A DNA stretch of 64,000 bases from 3107 sp965216225 (GTDB taxonomy: Bacteria > Pseudomonadota > Alphaproteobacteria > Rhodobacterales > Rhodobacteraceae). A program made the translations under genes and the position numbers. This document shows positions 41,805 to 51,287 of this stretch, piece after piece; within the stretch, counting starts at the first letter, position 1, and each line of letters starts with the position of its first letter. The stretch lies in NCBI GenBank assembly GCA_965216225.1, contig CBDCFF010000016.1, positions 1-64,000 of the forward strand, read 5' to 3'. A model generated the notes under the pieces. The model did not search any database. It was not told where the DNA came from and was given only the letters and a program-made list of their open reading frames with translations.

Positions 41805-42649
41805 GCGTGCGCGTCTTTGACAGCCGGGTCTGCGAACTCGGCGAGGGCGCGCTCTGGCACCCTGGGCGCGGACAACTTTTCTGGTTCGACATTCTCGGCA
41901 GGCGGCTGATGACGGTAGAGGCCGGAACGCAGCGCCAGTGGCAATTTGACGAACACGTTTCCGCAGCGGGCTGGATCGACGCCGACACCCTGCTGATCGC
42001 GTCCGAAACTGCGCTTTCGACGTTCGATCTGGCGACGGCCAAGCAGGATGTGATCACCCCGCTGGAGGCCGACAACCCCGCGATGCGTTCCAATGACGGC
42101 CGGGCCGATTGGTGGGGCGGGTTCTGGATCGGCACGATGGGAAAATCGGCCGAACCGAAGGCAGGCGCCATTTACCGGTTCTACAGGGGAAGCCTCGAAA
42201 AGCTCTTTGGCGACATTACCATCCCCAACTCCATCTGCTTTTCGCCTGACCGCGCCCATGCCTATTTCACCGACACCGTCACCGGCATCATCATGCGCCA
42301 GACGCTGGATGACGAAGGCTGGCCCGAAGGCGGCGCTGAACCATTCCTTGATCTGGCCTCCGGGAACTTCAAACCCGACGGTTCGGTCATTGATGCCGAA
42401 GGCTGCCTGTGGAACGCGCAATGGGGCGCGGCGCGGGTCGCGCGTTATTCGCCCGAGGGGCAGTTCCGCTCTGCCATCGGTTTTCCGGCCACGCAGATCA
42501 GTTGCCCGGCCTTCGGCGGCCCGAACATGACCTCGCTTTTCGCAACCTCCGCCCGGGAAGGGCTTGGAAACCCCGGCGGTTTCGACGGGCAGACCCATGT
42601 TGCCGAAACCGGCGTCAAGGGCCGGTCAGAACCGGGGGTCATTCTCTGA
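41801..42649 (+). CDS. SMP-30/gluconolactonase-family sugar lactonase
   Basis: The protein has 282 residues, a six-bladed propeller. Metal ligands are visible: Glu in CELGEGALWHP, Asn/Asp in SNDGRADWWGGFWIGTMG, Asn in IPNSICFSPD and Asp in KPDGSVIDAEG. From context it hydrolyses galactono- (or arabino-) lactone formed by the lost SDR. Overlaps dgoA by 4 bp. The 109 bp to the next gene contain nothing recognised. Confidence 0.9.
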   Translation: MSVRVFDSRVCELGEGALWHPGRGQLFWFDILGRRLMTVEAGTQRQWQFDEHVSAAGWIDADTLLIASETALSTFDLATAKQDVITPLEADNPAMRSNDGRADWWGGFWIGTMGKSAEPKAGAIYRFYRGSLEKLFGDITIPNSICFSPDRAHAYFTDTVTGIIMRQTLDDEGWPEGGAEPFLDLASGNFKPDGSVIDAEGCLWNAQWGAARVARYSPEGQFRSAIGFPATQISCPAFGGPNMTSLFATSAREGLGNPGGFDGQTHVAETGVKGRSEPGVIL

Positions 42650-42758
42650 ACGCCCATGAAACGCACGCTCGGCGCCTGCAACCGGTCGCAGGTCGAGATC
42701 ATCCGCGCCCACTCCGATGCGCCGGTTGCGCACAACCATATGGCCCCCGGTTTTCACA

Positions 42759-44849
42759 TCACTCTGCGGCGATCTTGATGACCTGAACCATCCTGGCCAG
42801 GTTGTCATCGGACAAATGGCACTTGATCTGATGACCATCTTCCAGATAGCGGATCGGCGGCACTTCCTTCTCGCACAGGCCGTCGCCCACTTTGGATTTC
42901 CAGCGGCACCGGGTCTGGAACGGGCAACCTGACGGCGGGTTCATTGCCGAAGGAATGTCGCCTTCCAGCACGATATGTTCTTTCTTGACCGAGGTGTCGG
43001 CGATGGGCACCGCCGACAGCAGCGCCTCGGTATAGGGATGATACGGCGGCTCGAAGACCTGATCGGTGGTGCCCATTTCCACCACATGGCCCAGATACAT
43101 CACCATCACCCGGTCGGACAGGTAGCGGACAATCGAAAGGTCATGGCTGATAAAAAGAAGCGTGGTCCCGTTTTTGCGCTGAATCTCCATCAGCAGATCC
43201 GTCACCGCAGCCTGCACCGATACGTCGAGCGCCGAGACAGGTTCATCCGCCACAACGATCTGGGCATCGCCGGCAAACGCCCGTGCGATGCCGACCCGCT
43301 GTTTCTGCCCGCCGGACAATTGCCGCGGCATCCGTTCGGCAAAGGCGCGGGGCAGTTTCACGAGGTCCAGAAGCGTCAGCATCCGCGCCCTGCGTTCCGC
43401 ATCTCTGGCACCGATCCCGAACACCTCCAGCGCCCGGATGATCTGCCGACCGACGGTCATCGAGGGGTTCAGCGTATCAAACGGGTTCTGGAACACCATC
43501 TGCACGGAAGACACGGTCTGGGTGTCGCGATCCTCTATCGGGGTATCCTGAATCTCGGTATTGCCGAGCGTGATCTTTCCTTCGGTCGCGGTCTCCAGCC
43601 CCATCAGAACCTTGGCGAAGGTGGATTTGCCGCAGCCGGATTCCCCGACGATGGCAAGGGTTTCCGACTCTCTGGCCTCAAAGGTCAGGGTCTCGTTCGC
43701 CTTGACAACCTTCATATCACCGGAACTGCCGAAAAGCGCATTGGCGGCCACCTGATAATATTTCTTCAGGTGATCCATCTTCAGCACGACCTCGCCCACC
43801 TTGGCCTTTTCGGTTGTCCTGGCGGCCTTTATCGGTGCGTCCCAGTCGATGTCCCCGAAGCGCAGACAGCGGGTTTCGTGGCGGTCGTCGCCCTCGACCG
43901 GGGCCATGGGGATATAGTCCTGATCGCAGGCGCCCTGCTTGAAATAGTCGCAACGCGGGCCAAAATTGCAGCCGTGCGGTCGTTCATGGGGCAGCGGGAA
44001 GTTACCCGGAATCGCGATCAGCGGGCGAGAGTTCTTGTCAGCCCCCGGCAGCGGGATCGAGCGGAACAGCGCCTGCGTATAAGGGTGCTGCATCTTGTCG
44101 AACACGCCTTCGATGGAACCGCGCTCCACCGCCTCGCCGGAATACATGACGCAGAGCCGGTCGCAGGTTTGCAGAACCAGACCAAGGTTGTGCGAGATGA
44201 ACAGCATCGAGGTGCCGTATTTCTTGCCAAGAGCCTTGACCAGTTCGATGACCGCAGCTTCGACCGTCACGTCAAGCGCCGTGGTCGGTTCATCGAGAAT
44301 CAGCAGGGAAGGCTTTGACATCAATGCCATGGCGATCACGATTCGCTGCTGTTGACCGCCTGAAAGCTGGTGCGGATAACTGTCCAGAATCCGCTTCGGA
44401 TCGGGCAGTTTCACGTCGCTTACCACTTCCAGCGCCCGGTCAAGGGCTTCCCCGGCGCTGATGCCTTCGTGGATCATCGGCACTTCCATCAACTGCCTGC
44501 CGATCTTCATCGCCGGGTTGAGGGAGGCCATCGGCTCCTGATAGATCATGGCGATTTCATTGCCGCGAATATCGCGCAGTTCCTCGGGCGTCATTTCGGC
44601 CATGTCGCGGCCCTTGAACCTGATCGTGCCGCTGATGATCATGCCGTTCCTGCCAAGATCGCGCATGACCCCAAGCGCGACCGTGGACTTGCCGCAGCCG
44701 GATTCCCCGACGAGGCCAAGCGCCTCCCCCGGCATGACCCTGGCCGAAAAGTCCATGACCGCCGGAATTTCAAAAAGCCGGGTCATGAAGCTGATCGACA
44801 GCTTTTCGATCTCCAGGATCGGGCCGTCATGGTCTGTTAGCTTCGCCAT
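42759..44849 (-). CDS. Dipeptide/oligosaccharide ABC transporter, two fused ATPase domains
   Basis: The protein has 696 residues from ATG 44849 (GGGAGAA site). NBD1 has GLVGESGCGKST, LSGGQQQR and LLILDEPTTALD. NBD2 has AIVGESGCGKST, LSGGQKQR and IVVADEPVSALD. Each is followed by a Cys-containing oligo_HPY tail (CNFGPRCDYF and CPFQTRCRW). It corresponds to DppD fused to DppF. Last gene of a minus-strand operon with two permeases and a binding protein. An upstream in-frame ATG at 44915 lacks a good ribosome site. Confidence 0.92.
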   Translation of the reverse strand: MAKLTDHDGPILEIEKLSISFMTRLFEIPAVMDFSARVMPGEALGLVGESGCGKSTVALGVMRDLGRNGMIISGTIRFKGRDMAEMTPEELRDIRGNEIAMIYQEPMASLNPAMKIGRQLMEVPMIHEGISAGEALDRALEVVSDVKLPDPKRILDSYPHQLSGGQQQRIVIAMALMSKPSLLILDEPTTALDVTVEAAVIELVKALGKKYGTSMLFISHNLGLVLQTCDRLCVMYSGEAVERGSIEGVFDKMQHPYTQALFRSIPLPGADKNSRPLIAIPGNFPLPHERPHGCNFGPRCDYFKQGACDQDYIPMAPVEGDDRHETRCLRFGDIDWDAPIKAARTTEKAKVGEVVLKMDHLKKYYQVAANALFGSSGDMKVVKANETLTFEARESETLAIVGESGCGKSTFAKVLMGLETATEGKITLGNTEIQDTPIEDRDTQTVSSVQMVFQNPFDTLNPSMTVGRQIIRALEVFGIGARDAERRARMLTLLDLVKLPRAFAERMPRQLSGGQKQRVGIARAFAGDAQIVVADEPVSALDVSVQAAVTDLLMEIQRKNGTTLLFISHDLSIVRYLSDRVMVMYLGHVVEMGTTDQVFEPPYHPYTEALLSAVPIADTSVKKEHIVLEGDIPSAMNPPSGCPFQTRCRWKSKVGDGLCEKEVPPIRYLEDGHQIKCHLSDDNLARMVQVIKIAAE

Positions 44850-45011
44850 TAACTTTCTCCCTGTTGGAAGCCGGACGGGCAGGTCGGCAATCTGTCGGTT
44901 CTGCATCGGCATCACATCGGTGCACGTCCCGGACCAACCACTGGCAACCTTTCACCCTCCGTTCCCTGTTCCGGGATCGGGGCGACCGCGCCGCCCCGCC
45001 TTTGCGCATCA

Positions 45012-46208
45012 TCAGTCGCGCAGGCTTTCCTCGCGCAGCCCGTCCGCCAGAAGGTTGAGCCCCAGGACCAGGCTCAGCAACGCCAGTGCAGGCGGCAGGG
45101 CCGGGTGCAGATAGACGGACAGGAGCTTGCGCCCCTCGTTGATCGTCGAACCCCAGTCCGGGCTTTCCGGCGGCAGGCCGAGACCGAAAAAGCCCAAGGT
45201 GCCAAGCAGGATGGTGACGTAACCGATCCTGAGACAGAAATCGACGATCAGCGGTCCGCGCACGTTTGGCAGTATCTCCCACAGCATGATGTACCACGGC
45301 CCCTCGCCCCGGGTCTGCGCCGCCGCCGCATAGTCGCGCGACTTGATGTCGAAGGTCAGGCCGCGCACGATCCGGAAGACCGTGGGCGAGTTGACGAAGA
45401 CAACCGACACGAACACCACCAGCAGGCCGCCGGGAATGTCAAACCCGTCCAGCGCCGGGGGCAGGATGGTGATCGCGGAATTTCCGCCCACCTGCGAGAT
45501 CAGCGACAGATACAGCCAGCCGCCGATGATCGTGATGACCGCGATCATGGTGTTGCGCGTCTGCGGCTGGGTGTGGAAACGGGAATTCACCAGCACCCAC
45601 AGGAAGATCAGCGGGAAGAAGAACAGAACCGCAGCCATGTATTGCGGCAGACCGGTCAACACGATTTCCGGCGTCACCAGCAGGTAGAACAGCAGGATCA
45701 CCGGGAAGGCGAGGATCAGGTTGGCGATGAAGGACAGGATGGTGTCCAGTCGCCCGCCGAAATAACCCGCCGGCAGCCCAAGGGTAATGCCGACCATGAA
45801 GGCAAAGATCGTTGCCAGCGGGGCAATGCGGATCACCACCCAGGCGCCCGCCACGACGCGGCTGAACACGTCGCGCGCCAGGTTGTCACCGCCCAGCAGG
45901 TAATAGCGATAGGCAATGGTTTCATTGGCGATCAGCGTTCCCGGCGGCTTGTTCTTCATGCCTGAAACCTGCGTCAGCGGGTCGTGGGTCAGGATCATGT
46001 CCAGCGATCCGAAAAACCCGGTGAAGACCCAGAACATGACGATGCCAAAGCCGATCATGCCGACGATACTGTCGAACAGCTTGCCATAAAGCCCCAGCCG
46101 ACGCTTGAAGGTCATTGACAGCCAGAAGGTCGCAATCAGCGCGATCCAGACCGGAAGAAGCTGAATGACGATCTGGACGATGATTCCGATGCCGGAAAGT
46201 GATTCCAT
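45012..46208 (-). CDS. ABC transporter permease (DppC type)
   Basis: The protein has 398 residues, longer than usual for DppC because of an N-terminal membrane segment (IVIQLLPVWIALIATFWLSM) and a large insertion. BPD-type core: SRVVAGAWVVIRIAPLATIF, and the EAA-like loop SRDYAAAAQTRGEGPWYIML followed by WEILPNVRGP. The C-terminal Arg-rich LADGLREESLRD is typical. Pairs with the permease 13 bp upstream. Confidence 0.9.
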   Translation of the reverse strand: MESLSGIGIIVQIVIQLLPVWIALIATFWLSMTFKRRLGLYGKLFDSIVGMIGFGIVMFWVFTGFFGSLDMILTHDPLTQVSGMKNKPPGTLIANETIAYRYYLLGGDNLARDVFSRVVAGAWVVIRIAPLATIFAFMVGITLGLPAGYFGGRLDTILSFIANLILAFPVILLFYLLVTPEIVLTGLPQYMAAVLFFFPLIFLWVLVNSRFHTQPQTRNTMIAVITIIGGWLYLSLISQVGGNSAITILPPALDGFDIPGGLLVVFVSVVFVNSPTVFRIVRGLTFDIKSRDYAAAAQTRGEGPWYIMLWEILPNVRGPLIVDFCLRIGYVTILLGTLGFFGLGLPPESPDWGSTINEGRKLLSVYLHPALPPALALLSLVLGLNLLADGLREESLRD

Positions 46209-46221
46209 GAAACAGCCCCCC

Positions 46222-47268
46222 TCAGGAAATCCGGATGCGCGGGTTCAGGTAGACATAACCGATATCCGAGATCAGTTGCGTCAGCAGAACCACCACGACC
46301 GACACGACGGAAATACCCAGCAGCAATTCGATGTCATTGTTGCTGGCGGCCTGAACAAGCGCCCAGCCGAAGCCCTTGTAGTTGAAAAGCGTCTCGACAA
46401 TGACGACGCCGTTCAGAAGCCACGGCACCTGCAACATGATGACCGTAAACGGCGCGATCAGTGCGTTGCGCAATGCGTGTTTCAGAACGATGTTGCCAAA
46501 GCTCACCCCCTTCAGCCGCGCGGTGCGGATATATTGTGCGGTCATGACCTCGGCCATCGAGGCGCGGGTCATGCGGGCGATGTAGCCCATGCCGTAAAGC
46601 GCGATCGTCAGAACCGGCAGTGTGAAATTGGCGAACGTGATATCCTCCATCGCGCTCGCCGCGCTGCCCTTGAACCATCTCAGGCCCACCGCCGACGATG
46701 CGAAAATCGCGATCAGGATGACGCCCGAGACATATTCGGGCGTGGCGGTGCTCAGGATCGAGAACGAGGAAAGGGACCGGTCGGTTTTCGAGCCTTCCTT
46801 CATCCCGGCCAGCACCCCGACGATCAGCGAGGCCGGCACCATCACCAGCAGCACCGCAAGCATCAGTTTCCCGGTCAGGGCAAGGCGTTTCCAGACGATG
46901 CCCGCCACGGAGTCCTTGAACACGGAGCTTTCGCCCCAATCCCCCTGCAAAACGCCGCAGAAGGTCGGCGCATCATCGGCAGGGGTGTCGATCCCGATGC
47001 AGCGGCCTTTCACGACGCCCTCGGCGTTGGTGCGCCGAAAGCCCGGAACGACCCCCAGCCATTCGCCGTATTTGATGACATCGGGCCTGAGATAGCCGTT
47101 CGACCCCAGCCATGCCGTCACCTGTTCGTCGGACATCCGCTGGTTGCCTTCGGACTTGGCGAGCTTTTCGAGGTTCGGATAGAGGTTGGTCAGGAAAAAC
47201 ACGATGTATGTCAGGCAGATCGCGGTCAGAACCATGACCCCCAGGCGACGCAATATAAAGATCCCCAT
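46222..47268 (-). CDS. ABC transporter permease (DppB type)
   Basis: The protein has 348 residues. N-terminal MGIFILRRLGVMVLTAICLT and YIVFFLTNLYP are classic DppB starts, followed by a periplasmic loop and five membrane segments. The loop YIRTARLKGVSFGNIVLKHA is the EAA motif. C-terminus DIGYVYLNPRIRIS. Confidence 0.92.
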   Translation of the reverse strand: MGIFILRRLGVMVLTAICLTYIVFFLTNLYPNLEKLAKSEGNQRMSDEQVTAWLGSNGYLRPDVIKYGEWLGVVPGFRRTNAEGVVKGRCIGIDTPADDAPTFCGVLQGDWGESSVFKDSVAGIVWKRLALTGKLMLAVLLVMVPASLIVGVLAGMKEGSKTDRSLSSFSILSTATPEYVSGVILIAIFASSAVGLRWFKGSAASAMEDITFANFTLPVLTIALYGMGYIARMTRASMAEVMTAQYIRTARLKGVSFGNIVLKHALRNALIAPFTVIMLQVPWLLNGVVIVETLFNYKGFGWALVQAASNNDIELLLGISVVSVVVVLLTQLISDIGYVYLNPRIRIS

Positions 47269-47396
47269 AACGCCTCCATTGTCGTATCACGGAAACATCC
47301 GCCCGAATGGCGGGTATTCAGAGGCGCACTCGCCCGGTTTCCGTATTGGCGATTGGCGGGCAGGGCCGCACGCGGCGGCCCCGCAGTGCGATACGC

Positions 47397-49061
47397 TCAG
47401 GCTGACCAGCCGAACTTGTATTGATGGTGCTCGAACGCGATATGCTGTTCGACACCTTCCAGACCCGGCGCGGCGTTTCTGAAGAGCTTGCGCCAGTAGG
47501 GCTGAATGGTCACGCCTTCCTCCTGAATCAGCGCCTCCATCTTCGCCATGACCTCGCGGCGCTGATCCGCATCGGCCAGCGCAAGGGCGTCTTGCAGCAG
47601 GGCGTCGAATTCCTCATTCGCCCAGCCGAATTCGTTCCAGTCCTGGCCGGAACGATAGGCCAGCGCATGGATCTGCACACCCAGCGGGCGGTGGTTCCAG
47701 TTGGTGGAACTGAACGGAAATTTTGCCCAGTCGTTCCAGAAGGTGGAGCCGGGCAGAACCGTCCGCCTGACCTTGATGCCGGCCTGACGCAACTGATCGG
47801 CCACCGCATCGGTGGTGTTCTTGCGCCAGCCATCGTCGATCGACACCAGTTCATGCTCGTAATCGGCCATGCCGGCCTCCTGCATCAGCGCCAGTGCCCC
47901 TTCGGGATCGAGCTTTTGCGGCGGCAACGGCGCATATTCCGGATGGAACGGCGCGACATGGTGGTTTTCGGCCACCTCGCCCTGATTGTCGAGACCCAGT
48001 TCAAGCACGACCCTGTTGTCAACGGCCATCTGCAATGCCTGACGCACACGCTTGTCCGCATAGGGCAGTTCCCCATCGACTTCGGCCAGCTGATTCGGCC
48101 GGATGACGATCGTTGCGGCGGTCGCCACTTCCGATGTCGCCCAGCCCAGCCCCGCGAAGAGATTGATGTACTCGCCTTCGGACTGGTGGACCATGTCCAC
48201 TTCATCCGCGTCAGCCGCCGCCACCCAGGCCGCCGGTTCGGTGCCGTAGTCGTAATATTCGATTCGATCCAGGTAAGGCCCGCCATAAACCGCAGTGCCC
48301 CACCATTCATGAGCGTCGTTGCGGACCAGAACCGCGCTGACGCCCACTTCGAGCGATTCGATCAGATAGGGGCCGGTGCCGACCGCCTCGATGCCCCGTT
48401 CAGGGTCATAGCTGCTGTGAACGACGGCGGCCGGATAATCCGAGATACCCGGAACGATGGAAATATCCGGCGCAGGCATCCTGATCGTGACGGTATGCGA
48501 ATCGGTCGCGGTGACGGCCCCCTCGATCATCTTGTTGGTGGCCGGATCAATCAATGTGGCCACGCGGGCCGCCATCGAGTTGCTTTCTACCGTCCCGTCG
48601 CTCCAGCGTTCGAAATTGCGGACCACGTCTTCGGCGGTGAAGTCGTCGCCATTGTTCCATTTCACGCCCTTGCGAACGTTCAGGACATATTCCGTGGCGT
48701 CCTCATTGGCTTCCCAGCTTTCCAGCAACATGCCGCGGAACGAGCCGTCATTGTTGTATTCGACCAGATATTCCAGCGTGCCGCGGGTGACGTTGGCGAT
48801 TTCCGACCAGTCGGCGGTGCGGGTATCCTTCATGGCGCGCACTTCCATCTGGATGCGAAGCGTCCCGCCCTGCTTGGGTGTGGCCCTGGCCGCCGACGGC
48901 ATCGCCGCGCCGATCAGACCATAGGCGGCAATGCTGCTGACACCCAGAGCGGTTGAACGCGCGAGAAATTCCCGGCGGCTGAGCTTGCCTTCCCGGAATT
49001 CATCAGCGTGCATCCGCGCAGCCGGGTGAATCTTTCTGTGCCATTTGGTTTTGACTGACAT
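47397..49061 (-). CDS. ABC transporter substrate-binding protein (SBP_bac_5) with Tat-like signal
   Basis: The protein has 554 residues. The signal region has a twin Arg: SRREFLARSTALGVSSIAAY, then GLIGAAMPSAARA. The mature part opens KQGGTLRIQMEVRAMKDTRT and has DFTAEDVVRNFERWSDGTVE and YADKRVRQALQMAVDNRVVL, typical of family 5 binding proteins. First gene of the operon. Family 5 proteins bind peptides, nickel or alpha-galactosides (AgpA). The adjoining alpha-galactosidase and galactonate genes make a sugar ligand plausible but unproven. Confidence 0.9.
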   Translation of the reverse strand: MSVKTKWHRKIHPAARMHADEFREGKLSRREFLARSTALGVSSIAAYGLIGAAMPSAARATPKQGGTLRIQMEVRAMKDTRTADWSEIANVTRGTLEYLVEYNNDGSFRGMLLESWEANEDATEYVLNVRKGVKWNNGDDFTAEDVVRNFERWSDGTVESNSMAARVATLIDPATNKMIEGAVTATDSHTVTIRMPAPDISIVPGISDYPAAVVHSSYDPERGIEAVGTGPYLIESLEVGVSAVLVRNDAHEWWGTAVYGGPYLDRIEYYDYGTEPAAWVAAADADEVDMVHQSEGEYINLFAGLGWATSEVATAATIVIRPNQLAEVDGELPYADKRVRQALQMAVDNRVVLELGLDNQGEVAENHHVAPFHPEYAPLPPQKLDPEGALALMQEAGMADYEHELVSIDDGWRKNTTDAVADQLRQAGIKVRRTVLPGSTFWNDWAKFPFSSTNWNHRPLGVQIHALAYRSGQDWNEFGWANEEFDALLQDALALADADQRREVMAKMEALIQEEGVTIQPYWRKLFRNAAPGLEGVEQHIAFEHHQYKFGWSA

Positions 49062-49407
49062 GATTATCTTGACTCCCTGTGTTTTTCGGCGTCGCCGCCG
49101 AATATTTGGTTTTTTTCACACAGGACACTGTTCCATGAAAACGCATGAACGGCAAGATTGAATGAATCCCCCTGTGCGCCCCCTGTGCGCCCCCTGTGCG
49201 CCCCGCCCCCCGGGACAGAATCTTTCGCGTCAGAAAGAACAGGGATTTTTGACCAGGAATCAAGGGTTTCGCCGAACAGGGGGGGGCCGCAGCGGTGGCC
49301 CGGCGCGCATTTTCACCGGTGGTGCGGTCATCCCGACGCCTTTGCCGATGCCTTTCGCGATGCCTGCAATGACACCCGGCGGGGAACGATTCGGCAGGAT
49401 CGGACCG
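49062..49407. other. Intergenic region with repeats
   Basis: Upstream of the binding-protein gene. It contains an AT-rich segment (49090-49130, likely promoter), a three-unit 11-bp tandem repeat, a run of eight or so G (49280), and GC-rich text. No coding gene is recognised; the right part may be debris of the truncated oxidase gene. Confidence 0.5.
49169..49201. repeat. 11-bp tandem repeat, three perfect units
   Basis: CCCCTGTGCGC occurs three times head to tail, followed by a partial CCCC. The unit is too short and unspaced for CRISPR. It lies 108 bp upstream of the binding-protein start. Confidence 0.9.
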
Positions 49408-49569
49408 TTATTGCCGGGCGGACGGCGACGGGGATTGTTCCGGCAGGCATCCGGTATAGCCGCCGCCGATCACCACCAGATCGGCGGTCGCATCCCCGCA
49501 AAGCACAGGGGCCCGAACCCGTTCCGCGCTGGTCCCGGCCCAGAGCGTCCCCGAATGATCAGATGTCAA
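49408..49569 (-). pseudogene. FAD-dependent oxidoreductase (DAO/pipecolate-oxidase type) N-terminal stub
   Basis: A TTG start at 49569, overlapping the amaB stop, gives SDHSGTLWAGTSAERVRAPV, then GDATADLVVIGGGYTG with the Rossmann GxGxxG FAD motif (GGGYTG). After that the sequence loses homology and stops at 49408. Full-length relatives are about 430 residues. AmaA-type L-pipecolate oxidases are commonly paired with the dehydrogenase next door. Confidence 0.6.
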
Positions 49570-51061
49570 ACCTGATCCCCTGGGCAAGCGGCAGTTCCCG
49601 TGAATGGTTCACGGTGACGGTCTGTCGGCGCATATAGCCCTTCCAGGCGTCAGAGCCGCTCTCTCGCCCGCCGCCGGTATCCTTTTCACCGCCGAACGCA
49701 CCGCCGATTTCAGCGCCGGACGGACCAATGTTCACATTGGCGATGCCGCAGTCGGAGCCCGCCGCCGACAGAAACTGTTCCGTCTCGCGCATGTCGGTCG
49801 AGAAGATGCAGGAGGAAAGGCCCTGCGGCACGGCGTTCTGCATCCCGATCGCTTCTTCCAGGGTTCTGTATTTCACCACATAAAGGATCGGGGCGAAGGT
49901 TTCGCGGTGCATGATCGCGGTCTGCGCGGGCATCTCGACAATGGCCGGGTGGACATAGGCGGCATTCGGGTACTCTTGCGCCAATGCACGGCCGCCGCCA
50001 TGCACGGCGCCGCCTTCCTTCTTTGCCTGTTCCAGCCCGCGGGCCATGGCCGTCATCGCGGCATCGTCGATCAGCGGGCCGACCAGCGTGCTCTCGACCA
50101 GCGGATTGCCGATGGGCAGGCCCTCATAAGCCCTGATCAGGCGCGGGACGAGTCGGTCATGGACATCTTCATGCACGATCAGGCGGCGCAGCGTGGTGCA
50201 GCGCTGCCCGGCGGTGCCCACGGCCGAGAAGACGATCGCGCGCAGCGCCATTTCCAGATCGGCGGACGGCGCGACGATCATCGCGTTATTGCCGCCCAGT
50301 TCCAGTATCGTGCGGCCCAGCCGTTTCGACATGCCGCCGGCAACGGCCCGGCCCATGGGCACGGACCCGGTGGCGGAAATGATCGCAACATCCGGCGAGG
50401 CGGTCAGCGCCGCGCCCAGATCACGCTCGCCTATCAGCACCTGAAAGAGGGCTTCGGGCGCATCATCGCCAAAGCGGGCCATGGCGCGTTCGCAGATTTT
50501 CCGGGTGGCAAGCGCGGTCAGCGGGGTTTTTTCCGACGGTTTCCAGATCACCGGATCGCCGCAGACGATGGCGAGCGCCGCGTTCCAGCACCAGGGCGCG
50601 ACCGGGAAGTTGAAGGCGGTGATCACCCCACAGGCGCCCATCGGGTGCCAGGTTTCACGCATCGAATGGCCGGGGCGCTCCGAGGCGATGGTCAGACCGT
50701 AAAGCTGACGGGACAGACCGACGGCAAAATCGCAGATGTCGATCATCTCCTGCACTTCGCCCAGACCTTCCTGACAGATCTTGCCACATTCGAGGGTCAC
50801 GAGGCGGCCCAGGTTTTCCTTTTCGGCGCGCAGTTCATCGCCCAGCAGGCGCACCAGTTCGCCCCGGCGGGGGGCGGGCACCATCCGCCATTTCAGAAAC
50901 GCGGCCCTGGCCGCCGCGATCTTGGCCCCGGCATCCGCAGGGCTGTCCACCCTGAGGCGTGCGATCTCTGCCCCGTCCACCGGCGTGGTCACACGCAGGG
51001 AACCGCCCGTCAGTTCGTCCCCCGAGAGCCCGGCTGCCCTGAGGATATGGGAATGTGTCAT
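49559..51061 (-). CDS. amaB: Aldehyde dehydrogenase, ALDH7/AmaB type (L-aminoadipate semialdehyde dehydrogenase)
   Basis: The protein has 500 residues. Catalytic Glu lies in ELGGNNAMIVAPSA and catalytic Cys in GTAGQRCTTLRRLIVH. The C-terminal FGGEKDTGGGRESGSDAWKG followed by YMRRQT is diagnostic for the ALDH7/antiquitin group. This group oxidises alpha-aminoadipate semialdehyde (piperideine-6-carboxylate) in lysine and pipecolate breakdown. The next gene, an oxidase, is truncated, so the pathway here is incomplete. The 226-bp stretch up to phoB holds nothing recognised. Confidence 0.85.
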   Translation of the reverse strand: MTHSHILRAAGLSGDELTGGSLRVTTPVDGAEIARLRVDSPADAGAKIAAARAAFLKWRMVPAPRRGELVRLLGDELRAEKENLGRLVTLECGKICQEGLGEVQEMIDICDFAVGLSRQLYGLTIASERPGHSMRETWHPMGACGVITAFNFPVAPWCWNAALAIVCGDPVIWKPSEKTPLTALATRKICERAMARFGDDAPEALFQVLIGERDLGAALTASPDVAIISATGSVPMGRAVAGGMSKRLGRTILELGGNNAMIVAPSADLEMALRAIVFSAVGTAGQRCTTLRRLIVHEDVHDRLVPRLIRAYEGLPIGNPLVESTLVGPLIDDAAMTAMARGLEQAKKEGGAVHGGGRALAQEYPNAAYVHPAIVEMPAQTAIMHRETFAPILYVVKYRTLEEAIGMQNAVPQGLSSCIFSTDMRETEQFLSAAGSDCGIANVNIGPSGAEIGGAFGGEKDTGGGRESGSDAWKGYMRRQTVTVNHSRELPLAQGIRFDI

Positions 51062-51287
51062 GAGATGGTCCTTCTAGTCGCTTCGGCGCGGTGGGGCGCA
51101 TGAATCGCCCGCACCCGCAGTCTGGCCCGGATTTCCGCATTTTCCAGCATCAATTTCGATCAAGGGAAAATCACCGGATCATGAGGATCGGTCATGCAGT
51201 GGCGACAGGTCGGACTTTCCCGGAATATCAAGGCCATGCGCCCCTGCGCCACGGGCGAACCGGTGCCGGGCCGCTCCGGTTCCGCGC

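Noticed and set aside
49169..49201. Short direct repeats as a CRISPR array
   Set aside because: 11-bp units with no spacers; cannot be CRISPR. No other regularly spaced repeats were seen despite the cas3 remnant.
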